From NCBI GenBank assembly GCA_963669295.1, contig OY769938.1, positions 2,046,001 through 2,110,000 on the forward strand: a stretch of DNA of 64,000 nt, read 5' to 3'. This DNA comes from G963669295 sp963669295. Its GTDB lineage: Bacteria > Bacteroidota > Bacteroidia > Flavobacteriales_D > CALLUQ01. Position 1 is the first letter of the stretch; each line of letters opens with the position of its first letter. Positions 27,437-36,573 of this stretch are shown here, piece by piece. The translations under genes and the position numbers were made by a program. The notes under the pieces are model-generated. The model made no database searches, was not told where the DNA came from, and was given only the letters and a program-made list of their open reading frames with translations.

Positions 27437-27688
27437 TTAGTGGAGAGGGTCGATTGATTGTTGAACCACTTGTACAGTAATGGGGTTTTGGTTAAAGTTA
27501 TCAGTGTTGTTATTGGTTGGTTTAATTTCCTGGTAAGCATGGCCTTGAAAAGCATGACAGTTGGTATGCGAGCACGACGACAACCCAAACACCACCCCAA
27601 TGCCCATCAGCAAAAGGGTATGTTTTACTGATAGCTTTCTTAAGGGAAGGTTGGTAATAAAATTGATGAGGTTGGTTGCTCTTTTCAT
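27437..27688 (-). CDS. Small predicted lipoprotein
   Basis: An 83-aa protein. An N-terminal basic stretch is followed by a hydrophobic run ending in a lipobox (GVVFGLSSC, Cys39), then a polar tail with several Asn and two His. The N-terminal 20 residues make an unusually long leader; a later internal start is possible. It is divergent from the sigma factor at 27887 and ends before a GC-rich terminator. No family recognised; coding is supported by the lipobox and by its promoter-to-terminator position. Confidence 0.5.
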   Translation of the reverse strand: MKRATNLINFITNLPLRKLSVKHTLLLMGIGVVFGLSSCSHTNCHAFQGHAYQEIKPTNNNTDNFNQNPITVQVVQQSIDPLH

Positions 27689-27732
27689 GACGGTGCTTTT
27701 TATTGGATTTTACTCTATAGGGACACCTCCAC

Positions 27733-27770
27733 AAAAATTCCACAAAAAAAAGTGTGGAATTTTTAATTTT
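27733..27770 (+). terminator. Terminator-like hairpin in the sigma-factor leader region
   Basis: AAAAATTCCACA and TGTGGAATTTTT form a perfect 12-bp stem with an 8-nt A-rich loop, followed by AATTTTTTCT. It lies between divergent genes at 27688 and 27887, with no plus-strand gene upstream, so it could be an attenuator or the end of a small RNA. Confidence 0.5.
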
Positions 27771-27886
27771 TTCTCCCTTTCAGGTAAAGAGTACTGATTT
27801 TAAAGGCATTTACAAGCCATAAAGTGTAACACTTTTAATGTAAATGGAGTTAAAGGAACTCCCTGTTAAGAATAAAAACACTGCTT

Positions 27887-28465
27887 TTGAAGTTTGGATT
27901 GGGCAAAAAAAAGAAGGAGTTCTCCGACGAAGAATTGATCGAGCAATACCAGCGCACGGGCAATACTTACTTCGTAGGCGAATTATTTCAGCGGTATACC
28001 CGACTGGTGTCGGCATTGTCGTTGAAATACATGAAAAATGAAGCCGATGCCGAAGATGCAGTAATGGAAGTGTTTGAGTTAGTAATGCGCGATTTGAAGA
28101 CCCATGACGTGAAAAATTTTAATGCATGGGTATACAGTGTGGCGCGGTATCATTGCTTGAAAAAGAAACGCCAAAACACGAAAGAAAGAGAAGGGCAGGA
28201 AACGATTTATAAACAAGGAGGAGAAGAAGATCCATTGCTGGAACGTGAAGAAGCCTTGTTAAAAGAAGCGCAACTAACCCAATTGAATGAAGCCATGAGC
28301 GAGCTTTCGGAAGAGCAAAAACAATGTGTAGAGCTCTTTTACTTACAAGAGAAAAGCTATAAAGAAGTGGCCGAAATAACGGGATATTCCATGAAGCAGG
28401 TAAAAAGCTACTTGCAAAATGGAAAGCGTAACCTAAAAGGACATTTAACCAAATTGGATGGATAA
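27887..28465 (+). CDS. ECF-type RNA polymerase sigma factor
   Basis: A 192-aa sigma-70 family protein. Region 2 is NTYFVGELFQRYTRLVSALSLKYMKNEADAEDAVMEVFELVM with the region-2.4 continuation KNFNAWVYSVARYHCLKKKR; region 4 is MSELSEEQKQCVELFYLQEKSYKEVAEITGYSMKQVKSYLQNGKRNLK. It has the usual linker of charged residues. No in-frame ATG was found, so a TTG start at 27887 is used; an upstream ATG at 27844 is in another frame that meets this one at an A8 run (27904-27911). It directs a stress or envelope regulon with the overlapping membrane partner. Confidence 0.85.
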   Translation: MKFGLGKKKKEFSDEELIEQYQRTGNTYFVGELFQRYTRLVSALSLKYMKNEADAEDAVMEVFELVMRDLKTHDVKNFNAWVYSVARYHCLKKKRQNTKEREGQETIYKQGGEEDPLLEREEALLKEAQLTQLNEAMSELSEEQKQCVELFYLQEKSYKEVAEITGYSMKQVKSYLQNGKRNLKGHLTKLDG

Positions 28466-29537
28466 TTACAATCCAAATATCGAGGCCGCTGGAGATTTTT
28501 TGGCACAGGGCCAAACAGAAAAGTTTATTCGTTCCATGTTATCGGAACAAGATGCATATACTATGAAAACGCAAACTGCTAATGAGTTGTTCGCACATGC
28601 CTCGCAAGGCATGAGTGCCGAGCAACTGGCTGCTGTTGATCGTATTGCCGCTTCGGCCAATCGAAAAATCGCAGCGATGACGGGCACTCCACCAGCTCCG
28701 CCTTTTTATTTAAGGTACGGTGTGCCCATTGCCATCATTACTCTCATTGCAACAGTAGGCACCTGGTGGGTCATCAACTCAGGAAACCCTGAACCATCAA
28801 ATGCCTTGCTTACCACTGTTGTAGAACAAGAAGAGGATGCCCCGGCCAGCGATGAGCCACCAGTTGTTACGCCTGCCGAGCATGCGCCAGCAACAGAAGA
28901 AGCTCCTACAGAGGAGCCCACTACTGCTTTGCCTGCCGAAACAGAAGCGGCTACAGAAGAATTGCCAGAGGAAACCACCACACCCGCCGAACCGGTTGAA
29001 ACAACCAACCCAATAGTGGAGGAAGGAGCACCTGAAGAGGCGGCAGCCAATACAGAAAAAGCGAACGTGCCTCCTCCCGAAGAAGAAAAGAACAAGCGCA
29101 CTGCTCCGGTAAAAAAGAACAGTACCCTGCGCATTTTCGAAGCGAAGATCATCAATAAGATGTCGCTGCCCAACACGTCGAAAAGCAGAAAATCGAGCAA
29201 AGGCCCTGAAATTGGGAAGCCCGTAAAAAACAAGAAGAATAAAAGCAATGTGTTAACCGATATGCCCGAGTATTATGGCGGTGGTGCCGCATTAGAGCAA
29301 TTCATTGCCGATAATTTCCGCAATGCCATCAACGACAATGAGGTGTTGAAAAACAAAACCGCTATTGTACAATTTGTGGTCACCTCAAAAGGAAAGGTGA
29401 AAGACATTGAGTTGCTACAGAGCATTTCTAAAGAGGCCGATAAAGAGTTTTTGCGCCTGTTGGAAGGAATGCCCGATTGGAAAACGACTAAAAACAGCTT
29501 TTCCATCGTTTGTCAAATGGCTATTACGTTAAACTAA
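28458..29537 (+). CDS. Membrane partner of the sigma factor with TonB-like C-terminal domain
   Basis: A 359-aa single-pass protein overlapping the sigma gene by eight bases. Residues 1-85 are cytoplasmic and helical, as in anti-sigma factors; 87-106 is a transmembrane helix (GVPIAIITLIATVGTWWVIN). Residues 112-205 are rich in Glu, Pro, Thr and Ala, then a basic segment, and 265-359 resemble a TonB C-terminal domain (NKTAIVQFVVTSKGKVKDIELLQSI). TonB-like ends couple to outer-membrane receptors, so this could sense or transmit envelope signals to the sigma factor. The anti-sigma role is inferred from overlap and topology, not from a known domain. Confidence 0.6.
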   Translation: MDNYNPNIEAAGDFLAQGQTEKFIRSMLSEQDAYTMKTQTANELFAHASQGMSAEQLAAVDRIAASANRKIAAMTGTPPAPPFYLRYGVPIAIITLIATVGTWWVINSGNPEPSNALLTTVVEQEEDAPASDEPPVVTPAEHAPATEEAPTEEPTTALPAETEAATEELPEETTTPAEPVETTNPIVEEGAPEEAAANTEKANVPPPEEEKNKRTAPVKKNSTLRIFEAKIINKMSLPNTSKSRKSSKGPEIGKPVKNKKNKSNVLTDMPEYYGGGAALEQFIADNFRNAINDNEVLKNKTAIVQFVVTSKGKVKDIELLQSISKEADKEFLRLLEGMPDWKTTKNSFSIVCQMAITLN

Positions 29538-29553
29538 CGTTTCAGCATATCAA

Positions 29554-29611
29554 ATTAAAGAGGAAATCCCTACCTGCCCGATAACGATTGGGAGGTGGGG
29601 GTTTTATTTTT
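29554..29611 (+). terminator. Intrinsic terminator after the sigma/anti-sigma pair
   Basis: CCCTACCTGCCC pairs with GGGAGGTGGGGG (two mismatches) around GATAACGATT, followed by TTTTATTTTTT, just after the stop at 29537. Confidence 0.6.
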
Positions 29612-29665
29612 TATGTTCCTTTTTTGCAAAGCAGCGTTATAAGAGTGAAACCAAACAACAGTTTT

Positions 29666-30565
29666 ATGAAAAGCTCCTTTGCATTACTTGTATTATTGGT
29701 CGGCTTAGCTGGTGTTCGTGGCGAAGCTACTCCCCTGCCCCATGTTCAAAAAGCAGCAATAGCAATAAAGGAAATCCCTGCAACCCCACCCGATAAGATA
29801 GATGATCGCTCGAAAATTGTAGCGCGATTAAAGGCAAAAGTAAACAATGGAGAGCCATTGGTGGTGCACGTTATGGTGCCGCTTTGCGACAACGAAAACC
29901 AGGGCATTGTGCCTACCTCCCCATCGCTGGGCAATGGGCTAAGCTTAAAAAGCAACCTTTATTGGGCCACCAGCAATGGCATGAAAAAATACTTTATCAA
30001 AGATGCAGCATGGACCATGCTGGAAAGCAAACTTGATGTGAGTAAAGATGTGTTAGAACGGGTTATTTTTAAACGGGAATATAAGAACGGTGCTACGGTA
30101 TACCTGGTGGCCGACGCCTATCGTGGCGACCGGATGAAGGAATGTTTGGCCGATTACTTTGATGCGTTGTCGGGCAACAGAAAAGAAGCATGGACCATGG
30201 AGTCAGATACCTTACCGATATATGGGGGCGCCGATTTAGTAGCATTTAATGGCCACAATGGCTTGATGGATACCGAAGCATCGGTAGTGCGTAACAGCGA
30301 CCAACAACAACGCGATGCGGTAGTGATTGCCTGTGCCTCTTCAGGATATTTTAACAGTTACATCAATCCGGCCAACGCCTACCCATTGGTAACTACCACC
30401 AACCTGCTTTACCCCGGAGCTTTTATTTTAGAAGGCGTAATTGATGGCTGGGCCACTTTCGAAACCGACGAGCAAATTCGCCTCAACGCTGGAGATGCGT
30501 ATTATAGGGTAAAGCCTAAGTCGGGAGTAAATGGAGCACGAAGGTTGTTTAAAACAGGTTGGTAG
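29666..30565 (+). CDS. Secreted protein with possible caspase-like His/Cys dyad
   Basis: About 299 aa from ATG 29666, with signal peptide MKSSFALLVLLVGLAGVRG. The middle reads as an alpha-beta fold. Residues 189-203 (ADLVAFNGHNGLMDT) place His197 after a strand, and 218-230 (AVVIACASSGYFN) place Cys223 after a strand, the layout of clan CD (caspase-like) peptidases such as gingipain or clostripain. A Lys/Arg/Glu-rich linker precedes it. No family signature was recognised beyond this. It is alone on its transcript and convergent with the TPR gene at 30566, with no gap. Confidence 0.5.
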   Translation: MKSSFALLVLLVGLAGVRGEATPLPHVQKAAIAIKEIPATPPDKIDDRSKIVARLKAKVNNGEPLVVHVMVPLCDNENQGIVPTSPSLGNGLSLKSNLYWATSNGMKKYFIKDAAWTMLESKLDVSKDVLERVIFKREYKNGATVYLVADAYRGDRMKECLADYFDALSGNRKEAWTMESDTLPIYGGADLVAFNGHNGLMDTEASVVRNSDQQQRDAVVIACASSGYFNSYINPANAYPLVTTTNLLYPGAFILEGVIDGWATFETDEQIRLNAGDAYYRVKPKSGVNGARRLFKTGW

Positions 30566-31462
30566 TTAGAAAGAAACAGCCGTTTTATGGCTGCGCTTTT
30601 TTCGAACCCTTTCTGCATGCGAAAGGCCTTTTTTGCAAAAGTCGCGGTGATACGCTAACGATTCTTCATCGCCCAATTGGCCCGCCTCCCACCAATCGCT
30701 ACAGGCTCCTTCGGTATTGCGCAAACTGTATTTAGACTCTGCCCGGTAGTAATAAGCATCGGCCAGCAACACATCGCTGGCGCCAATGTATTCGTCAAGT
30801 GTTGCAATGGCCTTCGGATACTGGTGGCTATTAAATTGAATGACCGCAATGCTAAACAAAGCACCGGCAAGGGTGGTATCCATTCCCATGGCATGTTCAA
30901 TATCTTCAATGCCTTCCTGGTGCAGCCCCTCCTCTCCTTTGGCGATGCCCCGAAAATAATAGGCTTCGGCAATGGTATTGTCGTAACGAATGGCCCGGTT
31001 GTAATCGTTTATGGCAGCATTAAAGCGCAACAGTAAGTAGTTAGCACACCCCCGGTTATAGTGGGCAGTAGCATTGCGAGGGTTGAGCGCCAAACACCGA
31101 TCAAAGTCATCCAGGGCCGTTTTGGCTTGCCCCAGGCTAAGCCATGCTGCCCCACGGCTTAAGTACAACGAATCGTACTGCGAATTGATGCGCTCGGCCC
31201 GGTTGTAATCTTTGATGGCTTCGGCCAATCGTTGTTGCCGTTGCCGGGCATCGCCCCGGCGTTTAAGGGCATCAAAGTGCTGTCCGTTAACTTTTAGGGC
31301 TTTGTTAAATGCATCAATGGCCTTTTTATGAAAACCTTGTTGGTAGTGTTGCTCCCCCAGCTGATACCACTCGTCGGCAGTGCTTTGAGCCTGAGCCATA
31401 GCACTGCATAAAAGAAGGGTGCCAACAAAAACAATCTGATGAAAACGGCAGTACCAATGCAT
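30566..31462 (-). CDS. Secreted TPR-repeat protein
   Basis: About 298 aa with a signal peptide (MHWYCRFHQIVFVGTLLLCSAMAQA) from the ATG at 31462. Seven tetratricopeptide repeats follow, with the usual alternation (ADEWYQLGEQHYQQGFHKKAIDAFNKAL, then DALKRRGDARQRQQRLAEAIKDYNRA, and so on). TPR proteins are scaffolds that bind other proteins; here in the periplasm. No enzymatic domain. It has an upstream divergent neighbour at 31524, 61 bp away, leaving room for shared promoters. Confidence 0.8.
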   Translation of the reverse strand: MHWYCRFHQIVFVGTLLLCSAMAQAQSTADEWYQLGEQHYQQGFHKKAIDAFNKALKVNGQHFDALKRRGDARQRQQRLAEAIKDYNRAERINSQYDSLYLSRGAAWLSLGQAKTALDDFDRCLALNPRNATAHYNRGCANYLLLRFNAAINDYNRAIRYDNTIAEAYYFRGIAKGEEGLHQEGIEDIEHAMGMDTTLAGALFSIAVIQFNSHQYPKAIATLDEYIGASDVLLADAYYYRAESKYSLRNTEGACSDWWEAGQLGDEESLAYHRDFCKKGLSHAERVRKKRSHKTAVSF

Positions 31463-31523
31463 ATAGATTGTACCTTTAAGCAAGCGGTTGGGTTTCGAAT
31501 CAGGCGCGAAAATTATTCACAAA

Positions 31524-32183
31524 ATGAGAAAAATTGGATGGGCACTGCTGTGCTGTGGACTTGTGGGTTGGTGTATGCCACTGCATGCACAGCAAGCCGA
31601 TAGTGTAATTCTTTCCATCAATACCGTAACGGCTAAACGGCTGGCCGAAGATTTTTCTATTGCTACGCAAGACGATGAAGTGGTGTTTAGCTATGCCATG
31701 TTTGTGCTAAACCAGCACAATGAAGTGGTAAGCTGGGGACACGAAATATGGGGAGAACAACAGTTTGTGCGCGTACAAAATAGCTTTGATGAAGGGTTTT
31801 TAACCATTCGAAAGCCGCTGCCCGACAATGCTCGTGTGGTGGTTACCCTTGGGCTGTTAGAGATGGATACAGAAGCTTCGGTAAAGAAAATAAAAGAGTA
31901 CATCTACCGGTCGTTGGAGGCCAATACGCAAACCCTGCCCGATAGCCTTGCCGCAAACAATAGCGCTGAAACCATTCGCAAAATGCTGCGCCCCGACTTT
32001 TCATTTTTGCACAAAGACAACGAAGTGCTGGGAATAGTAACCATGCTATATGCCCATGAAGACCTGCAAATGCTGAAGAAAAAAAGGAGGAAGCAAACAC
32101 AAGAGGCAACAATTAAAGACATCCATTTGTTTGACCAGTACCACTATGTGATCAACTTTACCTTGACGCCAAAAGAAGATTAA
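31524..32183 (+). CDS. Hypothetical secreted protein
   Basis: About 219 aa, ATG at 31524 giving signal peptide MRKIGWALLCCGLVGWCMPLHAQ. The rest is an alpha-beta sequence with a Lys-rich end (LKKKRRKQTQEAT). No family recognised. It lies 31 bp upstream of the outer-membrane-like gene on the same strand, so probably co-transcribed. Confidence 0.55.
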   Translation: MRKIGWALLCCGLVGWCMPLHAQQADSVILSINTVTAKRLAEDFSIATQDDEVVFSYAMFVLNQHNEVVSWGHEIWGEQQFVRVQNSFDEGFLTIRKPLPDNARVVVTLGLLEMDTEASVKKIKEYIYRSLEANTQTLPDSLAANNSAETIRKMLRPDFSFLHKDNEVLGIVTMLYAHEDLQMLKKKRRKQTQEATIKDIHLFDQYHYVINFTLTPKED

Positions 32184-32214
32184 TGCTCATTGAATTTTAG
32201 TATTTTAGTGCCGC

Positions 32215-33090
32215 ATGAAAAGGACGTTAACAACATGGGGAGCCATTTTATTGGGAGCGCTTTTATTGTCTGCCCCTCAGGCCTGGGCTCAGGAAGAGGA
32301 CGAATGGACAGAAGAAGCCACCGGTGAAGAATGGCAGGGCTGGTTTTTTGGTGCCGATGTAGGAGCATTTTTTGCCAACAAACATTCGGCCAATTACCAC
32401 AATGGAACAGGGCAAAACAACGTTCAACGCATTCTTGATATACCTACTTTTTACAACCAAATAAAAGAGGTGTTGTTGTTTGATTTTGAAGTGTATGAGT
32501 ACCCACAAGACATGCGCTATAACCTTACTGCATTAATTGGTTTGCACTTGCGCCACACCTTTTCTTCGGGCACTTCTATCATTAGCGATATTGGGTTTGC
32601 CAACATGCGTGCGGTAGATCGGTTTACGTTAATTTTGGAAGACCCCAGTAACCCTTTTGTAGACCCGACCCTGGAAACGGCCGACATTTACGGAGAAGAA
32701 AAGCGGTTTATGTTTAACATCGGGTTACGGCAAGACTTTAATCGAACCGAAAAAATACAAACCTATTTAGAGGGCGGGCTTACCGGAACATCGGTAAGGG
32801 TAACACGGGCCGAAATTTTGATTCGGAACCTTACCTATAGCATTGTTAACCCGGTAGATCCTAATATTCCTATAAGCCAACAAAACATACAAAACCAGGT
32901 GCAAGGCGGCTTTGGAATGGGTTACTTTGCCGGAGGTGGCATGCAGTTTAAGCTTAAAGACAACCTGGGGGCCAACATAGGTGCTACAGGCAGCATGGAA
33001 AAAATAGACCTTAGCGGATTCGATGAGCACAAGCTGCACGTTAATGCCTACATCAGGCTTATTTTTATTCCCGGTCAGGCGGCCGAGTAA
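32215..33090 (+). CDS. Predicted outer-membrane beta-barrel protein
   Basis: A 291-aa protein with signal peptide MKRTLTTWGAILLGALLLSA and acidic start of the mature part. Alternating hydrophobic/polar strands (WFFGADVGAFF, IIGLHLRHTFSSG, MFNIGLRQDF, TYLEGGLTGTSV, GYFAGGGMQFKL, LHVNAYIRLIFIP) and the final aromatic strand suggest an 8- to 10-strand outer-membrane barrel. Function unknown. Confidence 0.6.
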   Translation: MKRTLTTWGAILLGALLLSAPQAWAQEEDEWTEEATGEEWQGWFFGADVGAFFANKHSANYHNGTGQNNVQRILDIPTFYNQIKEVLLFDFEVYEYPQDMRYNLTALIGLHLRHTFSSGTSIISDIGFANMRAVDRFTLILEDPSNPFVDPTLETADIYGEEKRFMFNIGLRQDFNRTEKIQTYLEGGLTGTSVRVTRAEILIRNLTYSIVNPVDPNIPISQQNIQNQVQGGFGMGYFAGGGMQFKLKDNLGANIGATGSMEKIDLSGFDEHKLHVNAYIRLIFIPGQAAE

Positions 33091-33173
33091 GTGCTTGCCT
33101 AACAGTAAGATGCGCTGTTTGCTGGCGCAACGAAAAGATTTCTGTATTTTTAACCGCCAGTTAAGTCTCATGT

Positions 33174-35021
33174 ATGACTCCAATTCCCGAGAAGCATAAG
33201 GTATTTCACGAACACCTGTCTACCATCGCTAACAAAGAAGCACGCATTGATGCCATCAATGAGTATGCCTGGAGTTTGCGGTACAGCGATAGTAAATACT
33301 CTTTTACTTTGGCTGAAGAGGCCAGCGAATTGGCGCACGAGGTGTTTTATAAAAAAGGCCTGGCAGAAAGCCTGCGTACCATTGGGCAATGCTTTTTGGT
33401 AATTTCAAACTACACCGATGCGTTGAAGGTATCGTTAGAAGCGCGCGAAATATTTCAGGAGTTAGGCGACCTTAAAGGAGAAGCCGACACGCTCAACACA
33501 TTGGGGGGAATCTACAACTTTTTAGGAGAGTACGAGCAGCGGTTGCAATGCAACTTGCAGTGCCTTGAACTGCGAAAACAAGCAGGGAACGAGGGAGGGG
33601 TTATAGGCACCTTGAGCAACATTGGTGATACCTATATAGCATTGAAAGACTACGACAATGCGCTGAACTATTTTGAGCAGTGTTTGGCATTTGAAAACAT
33701 CAACGATTCCAACAAAAGCATTGTAACACACAACATTGGTGAAGTGTGGTTTGCGCAAAACGATTGGGATCGAGCCAAAACATATTTTGAAGCCTCGATA
33801 CCCCTGGCCAGGGCGGCCAACTATCAATCGTTAGAAACGGTAACGAGCAACTACCTGGCGCAAATTAATACCCGCGAAAAAAACTATGAGGCGGCCTTTA
33901 AATACCTGGATCGTGCATTGGAAATTGTAAAGGAAACAGGCGATAAGGATGGCATGTACCACATCTATAAAAACTATGCCGACATTTATGAAGCGAAAGG
34001 AGAGCTGAGCAAGGCCTACGACTACTACAAGCGGTTTCATGAAATGAAGGAGGAAGTGTATAACGATGAAAGCCGTAGGAGGTTAAAAAACATACAATTT
34101 CAATACAAGGTAAAGGCTTTTCAGAAAGAAACCGAGGCCGAGAAAAAGAAGAATGCACAACTCAAACATGCATTCGATAAAATTGAGCACCAGAAAAACG
34201 AAATTGCCCAGCAAAACAGGTCCATTACCGATAGCATTCGTTATGCGCAACGCATCCAGGAAGCCATCCTTCCTCCTGAAAAAATGCTGCACGACACGCT
34301 CAAAGACTTTTTTATTTATTACCAACCAAAAGACATTGTTTCGGGCGATTTTTACTGGGCAGTGCGGCAAGAGAACAAAATTATTTTTGCAGTGGCCGAC
34401 TGTACCGGGCACGGTGTGCCAGGGGCGTTGGTAAGCATTGTGGGCAACAACGGGCTCAACAGAGTCATCAACGAATTTGCAGAGACCAGGCCCGCTGCCA
34501 TACTCAATCAATTGGCGGGGCTGTTGCAGCACACGTTTAAAGGCGAAGCCTCTGAAGTGAAAGATGGTATGGACATGGCCGTTTGCAGCCTGGACCTAAC
34601 CACCAATCAGTTGGAATATGCTGGAGCCAACAACCCCATCTACATCGTTGCGGCCAACGATACTGCCATGAGTCCGAGCGCCATTTTTTACGATAAAGAA
34701 GCGGCACATTCGCTATACGAAATAAAGCCCACCAAACAGCCCATTGATCTTTTTACCAACAACGAGTTTAAGCCATTTACCAACCACACCGTGCAATTGC
34801 AACAAGGCGATACCATTTACCTCTTTTCCGATGGGTATGCCGATCAGTTTGGTGGCCCCAGGGGCAAGAAATTTAAGTACAAGGCCTTGAAAGAAATGCT
34901 GCTTAAAAATCACAACCACCCTATGAACAAGCAGGGAGAGCTGCTGGAACAAACCCTGGAAGCATGGAAAGGGGAATTTGAACAGGTAGACGACATTTGT
35001 GTAATGGGAGTGAAGGTATAA
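33174..35021 (+). CDS. TPR protein with SpoIIE-type (PP2C) phosphatase domain
   Basis: A 615-aa cytoplasmic protein: six TPR repeats (about 40-300), a coiled coil (about 300-370, RRRLKNIQFQYKVKAFQKETEAEKKKN), then a SpoIIE/PP2C phosphatase domain from about 375 to 613. Metal-binding residues appear in SGDFYWAV, AVADCTGHGVPGALVSIVG and the terminal DDICVMGVK. Such enzymes dephosphorylate anti-sigma antagonists and SiaC-like proteins; two candidate partners in this window are the SiaC protein at 6795 and the ATPase at 45700. The TPR-plus-coil input with no membrane segment is common in Bacteroidota. Confidence 0.85.
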   Translation: MTPIPEKHKVFHEHLSTIANKEARIDAINEYAWSLRYSDSKYSFTLAEEASELAHEVFYKKGLAESLRTIGQCFLVISNYTDALKVSLEAREIFQELGDLKGEADTLNTLGGIYNFLGEYEQRLQCNLQCLELRKQAGNEGGVIGTLSNIGDTYIALKDYDNALNYFEQCLAFENINDSNKSIVTHNIGEVWFAQNDWDRAKTYFEASIPLARAANYQSLETVTSNYLAQINTREKNYEAAFKYLDRALEIVKETGDKDGMYHIYKNYADIYEAKGELSKAYDYYKRFHEMKEEVYNDESRRRLKNIQFQYKVKAFQKETEAEKKKNAQLKHAFDKIEHQKNEIAQQNRSITDSIRYAQRIQEAILPPEKMLHDTLKDFFIYYQPKDIVSGDFYWAVRQENKIIFAVADCTGHGVPGALVSIVGNNGLNRVINEFAETRPAAILNQLAGLLQHTFKGEASEVKDGMDMAVCSLDLTTNQLEYAGANNPIYIVAANDTAMSPSAIFYDKEAAHSLYEIKPTKQPIDLFTNNEFKPFTNHTVQLQQGDTIYLFSDGYADQFGGPRGKKFKYKALKEMLLKNHNHPMNKQGELLEQTLEAWKGEFEQVDDICVMGVKV

Positions 35022-35168
35022 ATTGCCAAAAAGCCCGCCCACCCTATAAAACTCAAGCAATGTAAAGCAATAACCGCATGATGGCGCATTTACAGTTGTC
35101 GCAACATGGGAACAATCGTCCTTCAACCATAACAATCATTCTGTTTTATTTGGAGAAAACGCACCCAA

Positions 35169-35855
35169 ATGAAACATAAAAAAAGCAAAATTACCTTGAT
35201 GCTACTAATTGCTGTGGCATTGGTGGCAGCAACCACTGTAGAAAATGCGAACCCCACCTACAGCCTTGAAGAAGCTGTAATTCCAGTGCCCATTTATGGC
35301 CAACAAACCAACATGTGGTGTTGGGCGGCAAGCAGCCAAATGGTGCTGGCCTACATGGGCGATACCGTGCAGCAGTGTGAAGAAGCAAATTGGCACTTGA
35401 ATAGAAAGGATTGTTGCGATCCGAACGAAATAAAGAATGGCTCGCCATGCGCCAAAGGAGGCTCCCCAACGTTTCAGCATTATGGTTACGATTATTCGTT
35501 GCTGCGCTCGTGCGAAGGGCTGCCCTGGGATACCATTGTAAACCTGGGAAATACCAATAGCGCATGGGCTTATGCATGGGCACACGTAAACACTTCGCAA
35601 CCCAAAGACACTTTGTGTAACCAACCAGTAAGTGGTGGGCATGTGATGGTGGGCAGGGGCTACAAACAACTGGTGGTAACCACAGGAGCTACTATCGATA
35701 CCCTAAAGTATGTGGTCATCAACAACCCTATGCCTGTAAACGAAGGAACTTACGCCTACTACCTGTACGAGTATTATGGCTCTTTTCCTTATGGCACTAA
35801 GCCCAACGTACATGCAGCCGACTATTACAACATTTACAAAGCACCTAACAACTAA
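35169..35855 (+). CDS. Secreted papain-like cysteine protease (C70/C39-like)
   Basis: A 228-aa protein with a signal peptide. The catalytic region has YGQQTNMWCWAASSQMVLAYMG, where Gln and Cys match the papain oxyanion Gln and nucleophile (NxWCWAAS is typical of AvrRpt2/C70 and related proteins), GGHVMVGRGY carrying the His, and VVINNP with the Asn. Extra Cys pairs (CCDPNEI, NGSPCAKG) may form disulfides. It is probably exported and cleaves proteins or acts on peptidoglycan peptides. It is followed six bases downstream by a small lipoprotein gene. Confidence 0.7.
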   Translation: MKHKKSKITLMLLIAVALVAATTVENANPTYSLEEAVIPVPIYGQQTNMWCWAASSQMVLAYMGDTVQQCEEANWHLNRKDCCDPNEIKNGSPCAKGGSPTFQHYGYDYSLLRSCEGLPWDTIVNLGNTNSAWAYAWAHVNTSQPKDTLCNQPVSGGHVMVGRGYKQLVVTTGATIDTLKYVVINNPMPVNEGTYAYYLYEYYGSFPYGTKPNVHAADYYNIYKAPNN

Positions 35856-35860
35856 CCACC

Positions 35861-36544
35861 ATGAAAATCACGATAAAATACAGCATTATACTATGTACCA
35901 TGTTGGCGTTGGGCTGCACAGAAGAGGTTGCCAACGAAACACAACCGGAAGAAACACCTTTAACCACCGGGCTAAGCTCCGACTCAACAGCCGAACTGGC
36001 ACTCTCCTACTTTGCACACATGATTACAGCAACAGATTACGAGCTAATGGGGTTTCAGCGCATGAGTCAACTCGATAGCCTGGCATTGATTGGCCCACCA
36101 ATGGTAAGCTTTGCACTTACTTCTAAAGGAATTGCAAACAACAATGCACCTACATTAACGCAAGACACCGTACAAGTGGTGTACCAGGTGGGGGTGGAAG
36201 GCGACACCATTCCGAATTGCCAGATGGAATTGATTTATGCAGAAAACACCTGGTATGTAGTAAGCCTGGGCAACGCTGGCGAAGCAAGCGCCATTGCAAC
36301 AGCCAGGTTGAGGCATGCACAAAAGCACCAACGCCCTGCTAGCGATTACTTTTTGGTAGATGCCCCAGAGATGTATACCCGCTTTATTGGCTACTACAAC
36401 GAAGACGAGTTGATGTTGATACCATTGCAAGATCAACCACAGTATGGATTGGCAAAAACAGTTCCTGTAGCTTATAGCAACATTGCCCCTACCTTACTTG
36501 ATGCCATGACCAACATGCCGGAGGCATTGGTAAAGGTGCCATAA
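35861..36544 (+). CDS. Hypothetical lipoprotein
   Basis: A 227-aa lipoprotein: MKITIKYSIILCTMLALGC ends in a lipobox (LALGC). The mature part begins with an acidic Thr/Glu linker and contains an alpha-beta domain with an NTF2-like N-terminal helix (AELALSYFAHMITATDYELMG). No family recognised. Same strand and six bases after the papain-like protease, so it may act with it. Confidence 0.6.
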   Translation: MKITIKYSIILCTMLALGCTEEVANETQPEETPLTTGLSSDSTAELALSYFAHMITATDYELMGFQRMSQLDSLALIGPPMVSFALTSKGIANNNAPTLTQDTVQVVYQVGVEGDTIPNCQMELIYAENTWYVVSLGNAGEASAIATARLRHAQKHQRPASDYFLVDAPEMYTRFIGYYNEDELMLIPLQDQPQYGLAKTVPVAYSNIAPTLLDAMTNMPEALVKVP

Positions 36545-36573
36545 TTTGGTATTCTTTTTGCTAGGGTTATTGC

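Noticed and set aside
27844..28041. Alternative frame before the sigma gene joined by slippage at the A8 run
   Set aside because: The leader peptide has no recognisable features and a TTG start fits the sigma factor; slippage is possible but unsupported.
30577..30600. CAGCC/GGCTG hairpin as a terminator of the genes at 29666 and 30566
   Set aside because: Only five base pairs and inside the coding end of the minus-strand gene; too weak to call.
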